Shown here in pieces: positions 1 through 6,148 of a stretch of 7,485 bases of DNA; within the stretch, counting starts at the first letter, position 1, and each line of letters begins with the position of its first letter. Source of the stretch: B8-G4 sp033720735 (GTDB taxonomy: Bacteria; Bacteroidota; Bacteroidia; Chitinophagales; Saprospiraceae). The stretch is taken from contig JAWWBX010000217.1 of NCBI GenBank assembly GCA_033720735.1, positions 1 through 7,485 on the forward strand, written 5' to 3'. The notes under the pieces were generated by a model. It did not search any database. It saw only the letters and a program-made list of their open reading frames with translations, and had not been told where the DNA came from. A program made the translations under genes and the position numbers.

Positions 1-134
1 CGGTCGGGAGACCCTGAAAACGATGGAAATCGTCTTTGCATGCTACCGTTCCTCCGCAGAACAGCGGCCAATTTCACTCGCCAAGCAAACGACCTGACGG
101 GAGTCTCATGCAGCCCTCCCCAAAGTTTTTAGGA
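1..134. other. Left margin unrelated to the downstream repeat protein; breakpoint near 134
   Basis: This stretch does not continue the repeat-protein gene to its right. In the gene's frame there is a stop (TGA) at 15-17. The predicted peptide from 36 to 134 shows neither a signal peptide nor Ig-like sequence. Comparison with the homologous domain 888 bp downstream shows similarity starting only at about 135 (I-V-V-T-P), nine residues into the domain. A REP-like hairpin lies at 17-36. The segment may be the edge of an inserted or decayed mobile element, a rearrangement joint, or an assembly chimera. I could not identify a coding sequence in it on either strand. Confidence 0.5.
17..36. repeat. 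REP-like hairpin, core ACGAT-GGAA-ATCGT
   Basis: A perfect 5-bp stem (ACGAT/ATCGT) closes a GGAA tetraloop. After one mismatch the stem extends by an AA/TT pair. The core matches the hairpins at 7109-7130, 7155-7174 and 7396-7413, all of which have ACGA-Y, a four-base loop ending GAA, then R-TCGT. Short interspersed palindromes of this kind are usually mobilised by REP-associated tyrosine transposases (RAYT, IS200/IS605-like); none is visible here. Confidence 0.5.
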
Positions 135-1883
135 ATCGTGGTGACACCGGCCAATGGAGTTGCGACTGGCAATGTGCTGACCAACGATTTGGATGTGGAC
201 GGAGATCTGCTCGTGGCCACCCCCATCGCCACCGGAGGCCCAGCTAATGGGTCAGTGACGCTCAATCCCGATGGCACTTTTGCGTACACACCTGATCCGG
301 GATTTACTGGAGAGGACCAATTCTCTTACTCGGTGTGCGACAACGGGACCCCCGTGCTGTGCGATACCGCGATCGTCTATATCGAAGTGATCGCAGATCC
401 CGCATCCGGCAACCTGCCACCGGTAGCCAACCCGGACGCGCACCAAACCGAACAAAATGTCCCGATCAATGGTCATCTCCTCAGCAACGACAGTGATCCG
501 AATGGAGATGCACTGGTGATCACCACCACACCACTCCTGCTGCCGGATCACGGCTCGCTTGTGATCAATCCTGATGGCAGTTACACCTATACCCCCGATT
601 CATCCTTTACCGGCCAGGATACCTTCCATTACGAGGTGTGCGATGACCGGATCCCTGCATTGTGCGACACCGCCATCGCCGTCATTGCGGTGCTGCCCGA
701 TCACGGCAACACGACGTTTGCCCACGACGACGCCGGGATCACTTCTGAGGATATACCGCTGTCTGGCAATGTGACTGCCAACGACTTTGACCCCGAAGGC
801 GATCCGGTCATGGTCAGTACGACGCCGGTGGTGGCTCCTGTACACGGCACATTGAGCCTCAACCCGGATGGCTCCTATCTCTATATCCCTGATCCCGGAT
901 TTTCCGGACATGATTTCTTCCAATACAGCCTGTGTGACGATGGCAGCCCGGTGCAGTGCGATACAGCTTCTGTGAGCATCGCCGTGCTGCCGGTCAACGA
1001 CCCGCCCATGGCTATCGACGATATCAATGTGATGCCCGAAAACACCTTTGCCACGGGCAATGTGTTGATCAACGATGTCGACCCGGAGAACGATGCACTG
1101 ACGGTTTCCACCACCCCGGTCAGCAGCCCGTCTAGCGGGACGGTGGTTCTTAACGCGGACGGCACCTACACCTATATGCCTGCTCCCGGATTTTCCGGCG
1201 AAGATCAGTTTACCTATGAAGTGTGTGATGACGGCACCCCGGTGCTGTGCGACACGGCCACCGTCTACCTGGAAGTCGTGCCCAATGTCATCCCGTTCAA
1301 CCTGCCGCCGGTCGCCAATCCCGACGCCAACCAGACCGAGGAAGGCATACCCGTGTCAGGCAACCTGCTGAGCAATGATTTTGACCCCAATGGCGATATG
1401 CTGGTGATCGACACCGTGCCGGTCATCAACCCGGCCAACGGCACGGTCGACATCAATCCGGACGGGACTTATACTTACTCGCCAAATCCGGGATTTTCCG
1501 GCTTCGACGTCTTTAGCTATGAAGTCTGTGACGATCAGACGCCCGCGCTGTGTGATATCACACTGGTGATGATCGACGTCATTCCTGACACATCGAATGC
1601 CACCTGTGCGCATGACGATGCGTTCGCTACGGAGGTCAATACGTCCCTGAACGGCAATGTACTCCTCAATGACTTTGACCCGGAGGGTGATAATCAGACC
1701 GTGTCGCCCGGTCCCGTGAGCGCACCGCAGCATGGTGTGGTCACGCTGATGGCGGACGGCTCATTTACCTATGTCCCGCAGCACGGTTTCACCGGGCAGG
1801 ACTTCTTTACCTACGCGGTTTGTGATGATGGCTCGCCGCAAGCCTGCGACACTGCCAGTGTGTACATCGCTGTCCTGGCATGC
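108..1883 (+). repeat. Tandem duplication of a three-domain (A-B-C) unit, 888-bp period
   Basis: The six Ig-like domains are not equally related. Domain 1 resembles 4 (GEDQF-Y-VCD-GTPVLCDTA), domain 2 resembles 5 (NLPPVANPDA-QTE, LLSND-DPNGD), and domain 3 resembles 6 (AHDDA, NDFDPEGD). Anchor codons are offset by exactly 888 bp (296 aa) in all three pairs: 300/1188, 411/1299 and 708/1596. Copy 1 therefore spans about 108-995, with its first 27 bp replaced by unrelated sequence, and copy 2 spans 996-1883. Codon choice differs between copies, so the duplication is not recent. Confidence 0.8.
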
Positions 1884-2708
1884 CCGGGGGTCTCCCTGCG
1901 CATGTTCCTGCAGGGGAGTCTCCTGTGCACCACGGAAAGCCTGATGCGTGACGATCTGCGGGCCAGCGGCCTCATTCCACTGCTTGAGCCATACAGCACG
2001 CCACCCTATTCGTCGCGGTTTGCCCATGTCGGACTGGGCGGCGGTGAGCTGATCGCCGACAGCCTGGGTGTCTTCGGGCAGACGGGGCCCAACGCCATCG
2101 TTGACTGGGTCTTTATTGAATTGCGTGACCGTAATGACAGTACCGTTGTCGTGGAAACGCGATCGGCCCTGGTGCAGAGAGACGGGGATGTGGTGGACAC
2201 GGATGGGGAGAGTCCGGTCTATTGGTGCAGCCTGCCGGACACGGTATTCTTCGTGGCTGTGCATCACCGCAATCATCTGGGCGTCATGACCGCAGTTCCC
2301 CGCAGTGTGACACCGGATCTGCCCCTCGTGGACTTCAACACCGACTCGCTCTATCGCCAGGACGGCTCCATTTTCAGTCAGCCAACGGTCACTGTCAACG
2401 GGATCAATGCCCTGTGGGCCGGCAACACGGTGCTGGACGATCACATCCTTTTTTCGGGCATTGACAACGAGAGCGACGGCGTGCGCAATTTCGTGCTGAG
2501 CGATCCGATCAATGTTTTGCTGGGCGGACTGCTCAACTATGCGGTTGGCGGATATACCGTTTACGATGTCAATATGAACGGTGCCAGCCTCTTTTCAGGG
2601 CTGAAAAATGATAATGATGTGATCAGGGACAATGTCCTGCTGCACCCGGCGAATGTCTTGCTGGGAGGGCTGCTCAACTTCGCGATCCCTGAACAATTAC
2701 CTGATTAA
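108..2708 (+). CDS. Tandem-95 / cadherin-like Ig-repeat surface protein, 5'-truncated
   Basis: This is an extracellular repeat protein, probably an adhesin or matrix component (inference). From the ATG at 108 (866 aa) it has six Ig-like repeats of 95-100 residues, beginning near residues 10, 102, 201, 297, 398 and 497. Each contains an ND-D-(P)-GD calcium-type motif, an NPDG-(S/T)-Y-Y-P hairpin, GF-(S/T)-G-D-F-Y, and a C-x7-C pair in VCD-G-P-CDTA. From about 592 comes a conserved C-terminal module (NAIVDWVFIELRD at 662, RDGDVVDTDG at 691) I associate with large Bacteroidota exported proteins. Two 47-aa repeats follow, the second with a DVNMNG dockerin-like loop at 820. The start is uncertain. 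ATG 108 has GGGAG four bases upstream, and TTG 36 is also possible. Neither gives a signal peptide, and the first domain lacks its first nine residues, so the real 5' end is probably missing. The frame then stays open to TAA 2706-2708. No T9SS sorting domain is seen. The next gene starts 20 bp later. Confidence 0.85.
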   Translation: MQPSPKFLGIVVTPANGVATGNVLTNDLDVDGDLLVATPIATGGPANGSVTLNPDGTFAYTPDPGFTGEDQFSYSVCDNGTPVLCDTAIVYIEVIADPASGNLPPVANPDAHQTEQNVPINGHLLSNDSDPNGDALVITTTPLLLPDHGSLVINPDGSYTYTPDSSFTGQDTFHYEVCDDRIPALCDTAIAVIAVLPDHGNTTFAHDDAGITSEDIPLSGNVTANDFDPEGDPVMVSTTPVVAPVHGTLSLNPDGSYLYIPDPGFSGHDFFQYSLCDDGSPVQCDTASVSIAVLPVNDPPMAIDDINVMPENTFATGNVLINDVDPENDALTVSTTPVSSPSSGTVVLNADGTYTYMPAPGFSGEDQFTYEVCDDGTPVLCDTATVYLEVVPNVIPFNLPPVANPDANQTEEGIPVSGNLLSNDFDPNGDMLVIDTVPVINPANGTVDINPDGTYTYSPNPGFSGFDVFSYEVCDDQTPALCDITLVMIDVIPDTSNATCAHDDAFATEVNTSLNGNVLLNDFDPEGDNQTVSPGPVSAPQHGVVTLMADGSFTYVPQHGFTGQDFFTYAVCDDGSPQACDTASVYIAVLACPGVSLRMFLQGSLLCTTESLMRDDLRASGLIPLLEPYSTPPYSSRFAHVGLGGGELIADSLGVFGQTGPNAIVDWVFIELRDRNDSTVVVETRSALVQRDGDVVDTDGESPVYWCSLPDTVFFVAVHHRNHLGVMTAVPRSVTPDLPLVDFNTDSLYRQDGSIFSQPTVTVNGINALWAGNTVLDDHILFSGIDNESDGVRNFVLSDPINVLLGGLLNYAVGGYTVYDVNMNGASLFSGLKNDNDVIRDNVLLHPANVLLGGLLNFAIPEQLPD
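2433..2690 (+). repeat. Two 47-aa C-terminal repeats (dockerin-like) within the coding region
   Basis: Two copies are offset by 141 bp: LFSG at 2448 and 2589, and NVLLGGLLN at 2511 and 2652. The last block is almost identical at nucleotide level. The second copy has DVNMNG followed by an N/D-rich stretch (NDND), like the calcium-binding loop of dockerin-type repeats. The first copy lacks the canonical loop (VLDDH in that place). In my knowledge of Bacteroidota, such blocks often close large exported proteins. Confidence 0.65.
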
Positions 2709-2728
2709 TACCAATACAATCCGAGGAT

Positions 2729-3874
2729 ATGAAAACGACTGCACTCATTCTGCTTTGCGCCGGTGCCTCACTGCACCTGGCAGGTCAAACGACCGAAATG
2801 ATCGTCTCCTACGGCATTGTGGTCGAACCGGGAGATAATTACACAATGTGTATCAACGCGTACTACGATTCTGAGATCACGGATCCGGATGCACAACATC
2901 TCAATTCCACTGTGAGTCTATTGATCCCAAACGGTGTGAATGTGGTTGGCATCAATGATAAGTGTGGTTCATGGAGCCTGGGGGGTGTGACGACCACGGC
3001 GACAATGGACTTTCTGTGCGGCAATGGCCCGTACACGCATTATCAGCAACAGGTGTTACAAAACGGTCCATGTGTCACGGGTGGCACTGCGGTGGGTGTT
3101 CCGCAACAGCTGTTTACCGTAACACTCGACAGTGCTTGCAATGAAACCACACTTATCCGGATCCTGCAGGGTACCACTACCACGTACCCGGAAGACGAAT
3201 GTCTCAACAACATTCCGGCCCTCAACGGCAACACGGGGAGCCTCGACAACGACGGCAATGGGCCCAATTCCTCCAATGGAGGGCAAAGCTTCATCCCTCC
3301 CCAGGCTGGTGAAGAAATGAGCAATTGCCCGCAGGCATTACCTGTCACCTTCATCAAGTTTGAGCTGGAGCGCAGGGGGCCAACGGCATTGCTGGGCTGG
3401 ACGGCGGTGACGAATTCGAAGACGGCATACTTCGCGATCGAACGCTTTACCAATCATGCATTTGCGGAGATCGGACAAGTGACAGCGACACGTGCAGCCG
3501 CCACTCAGACCTATCAGTATGTGGATGACTCCCCCTTGACGGGCCGATCCTACTACCGGATCCGACAGGTCGATCTGGACGGCACCGCAATCTACTCGGG
3601 GGTACAGAGCATCACCTTCGAAGCGAATCAGGAGATCCTGCTTACGCCCAATCCTGCGCGCGACCAGGCAGTTGTGTACTGTGCTGCATGCGGCGACACC
3701 GAGGCAGAGATGGTCCTTCTTTCCAGCACGGGCCAACGCGTGGTACAACTGACCGTGGATGCCACGGAGGTCACCGTACCGCTCGATGGCTTGCCGGCCG
3801 GTATGTATATCGCACATCTGTACCAGCAAGGCCAGATCATGCATACCGACAAACTGGTCGTACTCAGGCAGTAA
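2729..3874 (+). CDS. Secreted protein with T9SS type A C-terminal sorting domain
   Basis: This 381-aa protein is predicted to cross the inner membrane by Sec and the outer membrane by the type IX secretion system. Residues 1-20 are a signal peptide (MKTT, then a hydrophobic core ending LAGQ). Residues 21-150 form a Cys-containing beta-rich domain of unknown function; its LNSTVSLLIPNGVNVVG segment is faintly cohesin-like. Residues 165-200 are a low-complexity Asn/Gly/Asp linker. From L204 (LPVTFIKFELE) runs the fibronectin III-like module that often precedes sorting domains, ending YYRIRQVDLDGTAIYS. Residues 303-381 are the sorting domain: LLTPNPARD near 305, LSSTGQRV, LDGLPAGMYI and a final KLVVLRQ. 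The start is the ATG at the beginning of the signal peptide, 20 bp after the upstream stop, so co-transcription is likely. The biological substrate or partner is unknown. Confidence 0.88.
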   Translation: MKTTALILLCAGASLHLAGQTTEMIVSYGIVVEPGDNYTMCINAYYDSEITDPDAQHLNSTVSLLIPNGVNVVGINDKCGSWSLGGVTTTATMDFLCGNGPYTHYQQQVLQNGPCVTGGTAVGVPQQLFTVTLDSACNETTLIRILQGTTTTYPEDECLNNIPALNGNTGSLDNDGNGPNSSNGGQSFIPPQAGEEMSNCPQALPVTFIKFELERRGPTALLGWTAVTNSKTAYFAIERFTNHAFAEIGQVTATRAAATQTYQYVDDSPLTGRSYYRIRQVDLDGTAIYSGVQSITFEANQEILLTPNPARDQAVVYCAACGDTEAEMVLLSSTGQRVVQLTVDATEVTVPLDGLPAGMYIAHLYQQGQIMHTDKLVVLRQ

Positions 3875-3926
3875 CCAATTCTATTTTCAAGAGCCCAATG
3901 CAACAGGGGCTTAGATGCATTCTTGC

Positions 3927-3960
3927 AATCTGGAGGCGGGAGAAGTCTTGCCTCCAGATT
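3927..3960 (+). terminator. Perfect 11-bp hairpin after the T9SS gene, probable terminator
   Basis: AATCTGGAGGC (3927-3937) pairs perfectly with GCCTCCAGATT (3950-3960) around a 12-nt loop, 52 bp after the stop codon. Only a short T run follows (TTG, preceded by the stem's own TT), so intrinsic termination on the + strand would be modest. It is the obvious 3' boundary of the two-gene surface-protein unit. Confidence 0.6.
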
Positions 3961-3972
3961 TTGTATGATGAC

Positions 3973-4014
3973 AAAAAAAGCCGTTCGATGAAATCTCTCG
4001 AATTCATGAACGGC
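3973..4014 (-). terminator. Strong intrinsic-terminator-like hairpin facing the minus strand
   Basis: Left arm 3980-3992 (GCCGTTCGATGAA) pairs with right arm 4003-4014 (TTCATGAACGGC), giving 12 pairs with one bulged G. Seven A residues at 3973-3979 flank the left arm. Read on the minus strand this is a GC-closed hairpin followed by seven T, the textbook intrinsic-terminator form. No convincing minus-strand gene lies to its right, so its source transcript is unknown. Confidence 0.6.
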
Positions 4015-4165
4015 CGTGTTGGGACTTGGAATACTGTACTTCCTATGCGGGGTCAACCGTGCAATGAGCTGGTCGCCTCCCTTCTGCATCTATAGTTCCT
4101 CAAAGCAGACATTTCGCTGCCCGGGTTACAAATCTTTTTCACTTCACCTGATAAGACGGTATCAA

Positions 4166-4199
4166 ATGATCCATCGGTTGGGTCAGATGATCCATCGGT
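4166..4199 (+). promoter_or_regulatory. 13-bp direct repeat at 21-bp spacing, candidate operator
   Basis: ATGATCCATCGGT occurs at 4166-4178 and again at 4187-4199. The start-to-start distance is 21 bp, two DNA helical turns, so both copies lie on the same face. They sit 76-109 bp ahead of the serpin ATG. This geometry fits tandem binding of a regulator, but the cognate factor is unknown and a chance local duplication is possible. Confidence 0.4.
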
Positions 4200-4219
4200 C
4201 AGGCACGGAACGAAGGGCA

Positions 4220-4242
4220 CCGTTTGATCGTTTCACAAACGG
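4220..4242. repeat. Inverted repeat CCGTTTG-N9-CAAACGG ahead of the serpin
   Basis: Seven perfect base pairs (4220-4226 with 4236-4242) surround a 9-nt spacer, 33 bp before the serpin ATG. A third CGTTTG copy follows at 4250-4255. It could be an operator or a 5'-leader hairpin. No T-run follows, so it is not a terminator. Confidence 0.35.
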
Positions 4243-4274
4243 GACCCAACGTTTGTGGAGAGTTCCCCGTCTAT

Positions 4275-5534
4275 ATGACTAAACAACTACGTCAAATGAG
4301 AGCTTATTCTCTGCTGCTTCTTGCAGCCATGGTCCTGTTCAGCCAATGTGCAAAGGACGACAATCCCGGCCCTCCCGGCAACAACAACAAACCGAGCGCT
4401 TCATTGCAGGAGTTTGGTGAGGCCAACAGTGCACTGGCATTTGACCTGTTTGACCAGGCTTTGAAGAGCAATGAAGAGCCCGGCAAGAATGTCGTCGTTT
4501 CTCCCTTCAGCGTCCATGCGGCGCTGTTGATGGTGCTCAATGGAGCTGACGGCACCACCTATGAGGCAATCGCCAAAACGCTGCACAGCGATACGTTTTC
4601 CGAAACCTCACTCAACAAGGCGTATCAGGAATACATTACATACATACAGAGTGTGGCAACGACTTCGGAGCTCAGGAGCGCCAACGCCATCTTCTGGGAT
4701 GAGAACAGAATATTCCCGTATCAGGAATTCACCGACAAGATGACTGAATTCTATGAGGCTGAGCTGAACGGGATGTCGTTCCTGGCGGCGGCGGCACTCA
4801 ATGCGATCAACGATTGGGTCGACAATGCCACCAACGGGCGCATCGACAAGATCCTTGAGGAGATCCGCCCTGAGGAGGTGATGTTCCTGATCAATGCACT
4901 CTACTTTACCGGCGACTGGAGCAATCCCTTTGCCATCGAGGCCACGGGCATGCGTCCTTTTACACCGGAAGGCGGCCACACGATTGAGGTACCGACCATG
5001 TCACATGATGCGACCTTTTCCTTTTACCAGGGGCAGGACTACGAGGCTGTGGACATCCCGTTTGCCGATTCGGTGTTCTCCATGACCTTCATCCGGCCCG
5101 CATCCGGTGAACAGCCAGTAGATGAATTCGCGCGCACCTTCACACGGGACGATCTGCTCGACCTGTATAACAACCGCTTGCATGCCGGCAGGCTGCAGCT
5201 CTACCTTCCGAAATTTGAAACGGAATACAAGATCAATCTCAATGATGCCCTCAAGGCTCTGGGCATGGAGGTTGCGTTCAACGAGTTTGAAGCCAATCTC
5301 ACTCGGCTTGGAAGTGCCCCGGAGGGCAACCTCTTTATCAGCCGCGTGGAGCACAAGACCTTCCTGAAGATCGATGAGAAGGGCGCAGAAGGTGCCGCTG
5401 TCACCTCGGTCGGGATCGGAGTCACCTCACTTCCGCCGCAGATGGCATTCGACCGGCCGTTTATGATCGTTCTGCGCGACCGTCAGCTCAACACCGTGAT
5501 CTTCATCGGCAAGATCGAGAACCCGGTGGGGTGA
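4275..5534 (+). CDS. Serpin-family protease inhibitor, predicted surface lipoprotein
   Basis: Serpins trap serine or cysteine proteases by insertion of the cleaved reactive loop. This 419-aa protein starts with a basic n-region (MTKQLRQMR), a hydrophobic core and LFSQC; C25 is the presumed lipid-modified cysteine. It is followed by AKDD, like the K-(D/E)2 lipoprotein export signal described in Bacteroidota, which suggests surface display. After a Pro/Asn linker the serpin domain runs from about residue 45 to the end: NVVVSPFSVHAALLMVLNGA, NALYFTGDW at 207, then the hinge EKGAEGAAVT at 368-377. The loop aligns without gaps to alpha-1-antitrypsin from memory, placing P1-P1' at T384-S385, with FDRPF at 392 closing it. 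The small residues at P14 to P9 fit an inhibitory serpin. ATG 4275 is preferred to the upstream TTG 4224, which would bury the signal peptide; ATG 4296 is a weaker alternative with a two-residue n-region. The gene is apparently monocistronic. Confidence 0.92.
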   Translation: MTKQLRQMRAYSLLLLAAMVLFSQCAKDDNPGPPGNNNKPSASLQEFGEANSALAFDLFDQALKSNEEPGKNVVVSPFSVHAALLMVLNGADGTTYEAIAKTLHSDTFSETSLNKAYQEYITYIQSVATTSELRSANAIFWDENRIFPYQEFTDKMTEFYEAELNGMSFLAAAALNAINDWVDNATNGRIDKILEEIRPEEVMFLINALYFTGDWSNPFAIEATGMRPFTPEGGHTIEVPTMSHDATFSFYQGQDYEAVDIPFADSVFSMTFIRPASGEQPVDEFARTFTRDDLLDLYNNRLHAGRLQLYLPKFETEYKINLNDALKALGMEVAFNEFEANLTRLGSAPEGNLFISRVEHKTFLKIDEKGAEGAAVTSVGIGVTSLPPQMAFDRPFMIVLRDRQLNTVIFIGKIENPVG

Positions 5535-5543
5535 TAAGAATTG

Positions 5544-5570
5544 GTGATTGTTGATTATTGATTATTGATT
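5544..5570 (+). repeat. Heptanucleotide tandem repeat (TTGATTA)
   Basis: Just after the serpin stop there are nearly four 7-bp units: GTGATTG, TTGATTA, TTGATTA and the partial TTGATT. The AT-rich block lies 60 bp before the phosphatase ATG. It may be a slippage-prone spacer or an AT-rich upstream element; no function is evident. Confidence 0.6.
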
Positions 5571-5629
5571 CGTCGAGTCAACATTTCCAGCTGTTCCACG
5601 TTGACCTTATAAGCACCAAAGAACATATC

Positions 5630-6076
5630 ATGAAGATCCTGATGGTGTGCCTCGGCAACATTTGCCGGTCACCGATGGCCGAAGGCATTCTGAAGCACCT
5701 AGCCGCCGAGCATGACCTTGACTGGACGGTCGACAGCGCCGGCACCAGCCGCTGGCACCTTGGTGAGCCGCCCGACCGCCGCGCCATCCGGACCTGCCAG
5801 GCCCATGGCATCGATATCTCGGACCAGCGCGCTCGGCAGTTCTCTCCCAGCGATTTTGCAGAATACGATTTGATCCTGACCATGGATGACTCTAATTATC
5901 AGGATGTGCTGGCCAAGGCCCGTACGGACGCCGAACGGGAGCGCGTACGGCGACTGACTGACTACTCGACGAATGGTGACCAGACAGTTCCCGACCCGTA
6001 TTTTGACGGGCGCTTTGAGGACGTCTATGTCCTTTTGCGTGAAGTTTGCAGCGACCTGATCAGGGCACACACCTGA
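5630..6076 (+). CDS. Low-molecular-weight protein tyrosine phosphatase
   Basis: This cytoplasmic enzyme hydrolyses phosphotyrosine (possibly also phosphoarginine) through a phosphocysteine intermediate. It has 148 aa, normal for the family. The P-loop opens the protein: MVCLGNICRSP, with nucleophile C7, second cysteine C12 and R13 of the C-x5-R signature. DSAGTSRWHLGEPPD at 35 is the family loop with W42. The general acid is D122 in VPDPYF. All catalytic residues are present, so it should be active. The start is ATG 5630, because family members begin a few residues before the P-loop; an upstream in-frame ATG at 5558 would add 24 unrelated residues partly encoded by the TTGATTA repeat. It lies 95 bp after the serpin and 72 bp before the ferritin. 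No BY-kinase or capsule gene is nearby, so its substrate cannot be inferred from context. Confidence 0.95.
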   Translation: MKILMVCLGNICRSPMAEGILKHLAAEHDLDWTVDSAGTSRWHLGEPPDRRAIRTCQAHGIDISDQRARQFSPSDFAEYDLILTMDDSNYQDVLAKARTDAERERVRRLTDYSTNGDQTVPDPYFDGRFEDVYVLLREVCSDLIRAHT

Positions 6077-6096
6077 AGGGCCATTTCGCGAAACAC

Positions 6097-6129
6097 TTGC
6101 TCTGTTTTCCCTGTTATACTATATTCTTG
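6097..6129 (+). promoter_or_regulatory. Candidate Bacteroidota-type promoter for the ferritin gene
   Basis: TATTCTTG at 6122-6129 matches the Bacteroidota -7 element TAnnTTTG with one mismatch. TTG at 6097-6099, 22 nt upstream, could be the -33 element. The predicted transcription start would fall a few bases ahead of the ATG at 6149. The AT-rich gap fits a promoter, but the evidence is a weak motif match only. Confidence 0.35.
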
Positions 6130-6148
6130 ATCAAACAATGACCAGAAC

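Larger units (their letters stand above)
3961..4274. other. Intergenic region upstream of the serpin
   Basis: Between the T9SS gene and the serpin I see no convincing protein gene on either strand. It holds the minus-facing terminator-like hairpin, a 13-bp direct repeat at 21-bp spacing (4166-4199) and an inverted repeat (4220-4242). No clear Bacteroidota TAnnTTTG promoter was found on the + strand. Nothing is recognisable between about 4015 and 4160. A small minus-strand RNA ending at the hairpin is possible but unsupported beyond that. Confidence 0.5.

Noticed and set aside
90..130. Resemblance of the left margin to a group II intron stem (GGGAGTCTCATG-like block)
   Set aside because: The match is short and from memory, with no intron-encoded reverse transcriptase or other domain nearby.
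1761..2444. 227-aa open frame on the minus strand antisense to the repeat protein
   Set aside because: It is fully antisense to a strongly conserved domain-bearing frame, and its sequence shows no recognisable domain. It is a by-product of codon bias.
3628..4089. 153-aa minus-strand frame spanning the intergenic hairpins and the end of the T9SS gene
   Set aside because: It reads through the terminator-like hairpin and is then antisense to the sorting domain. Composition and motifs do not resemble a protein family.
4224..4274. Upstream TTG start for the serpin
   Set aside because: It would place 17 non-hydrophobic residues ahead of the signal peptide and overlap the inverted repeat; the lipoprotein signal starts naturally at ATG 4275.
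4016..4282. 88-aa + strand frame upstream of the serpin
   Set aside because: It covers the direct repeats (MIHR twice) and overlaps the serpin start by 8 bp. It has no start context or family resemblance, so it is probably chance.
5601..5629. TTGACC box as a sigma-70 style promoter for the phosphatase
   Set aside because: A -10 element at normal spacing would abut the start codon, leaving no room for a transcription start before the ATG.
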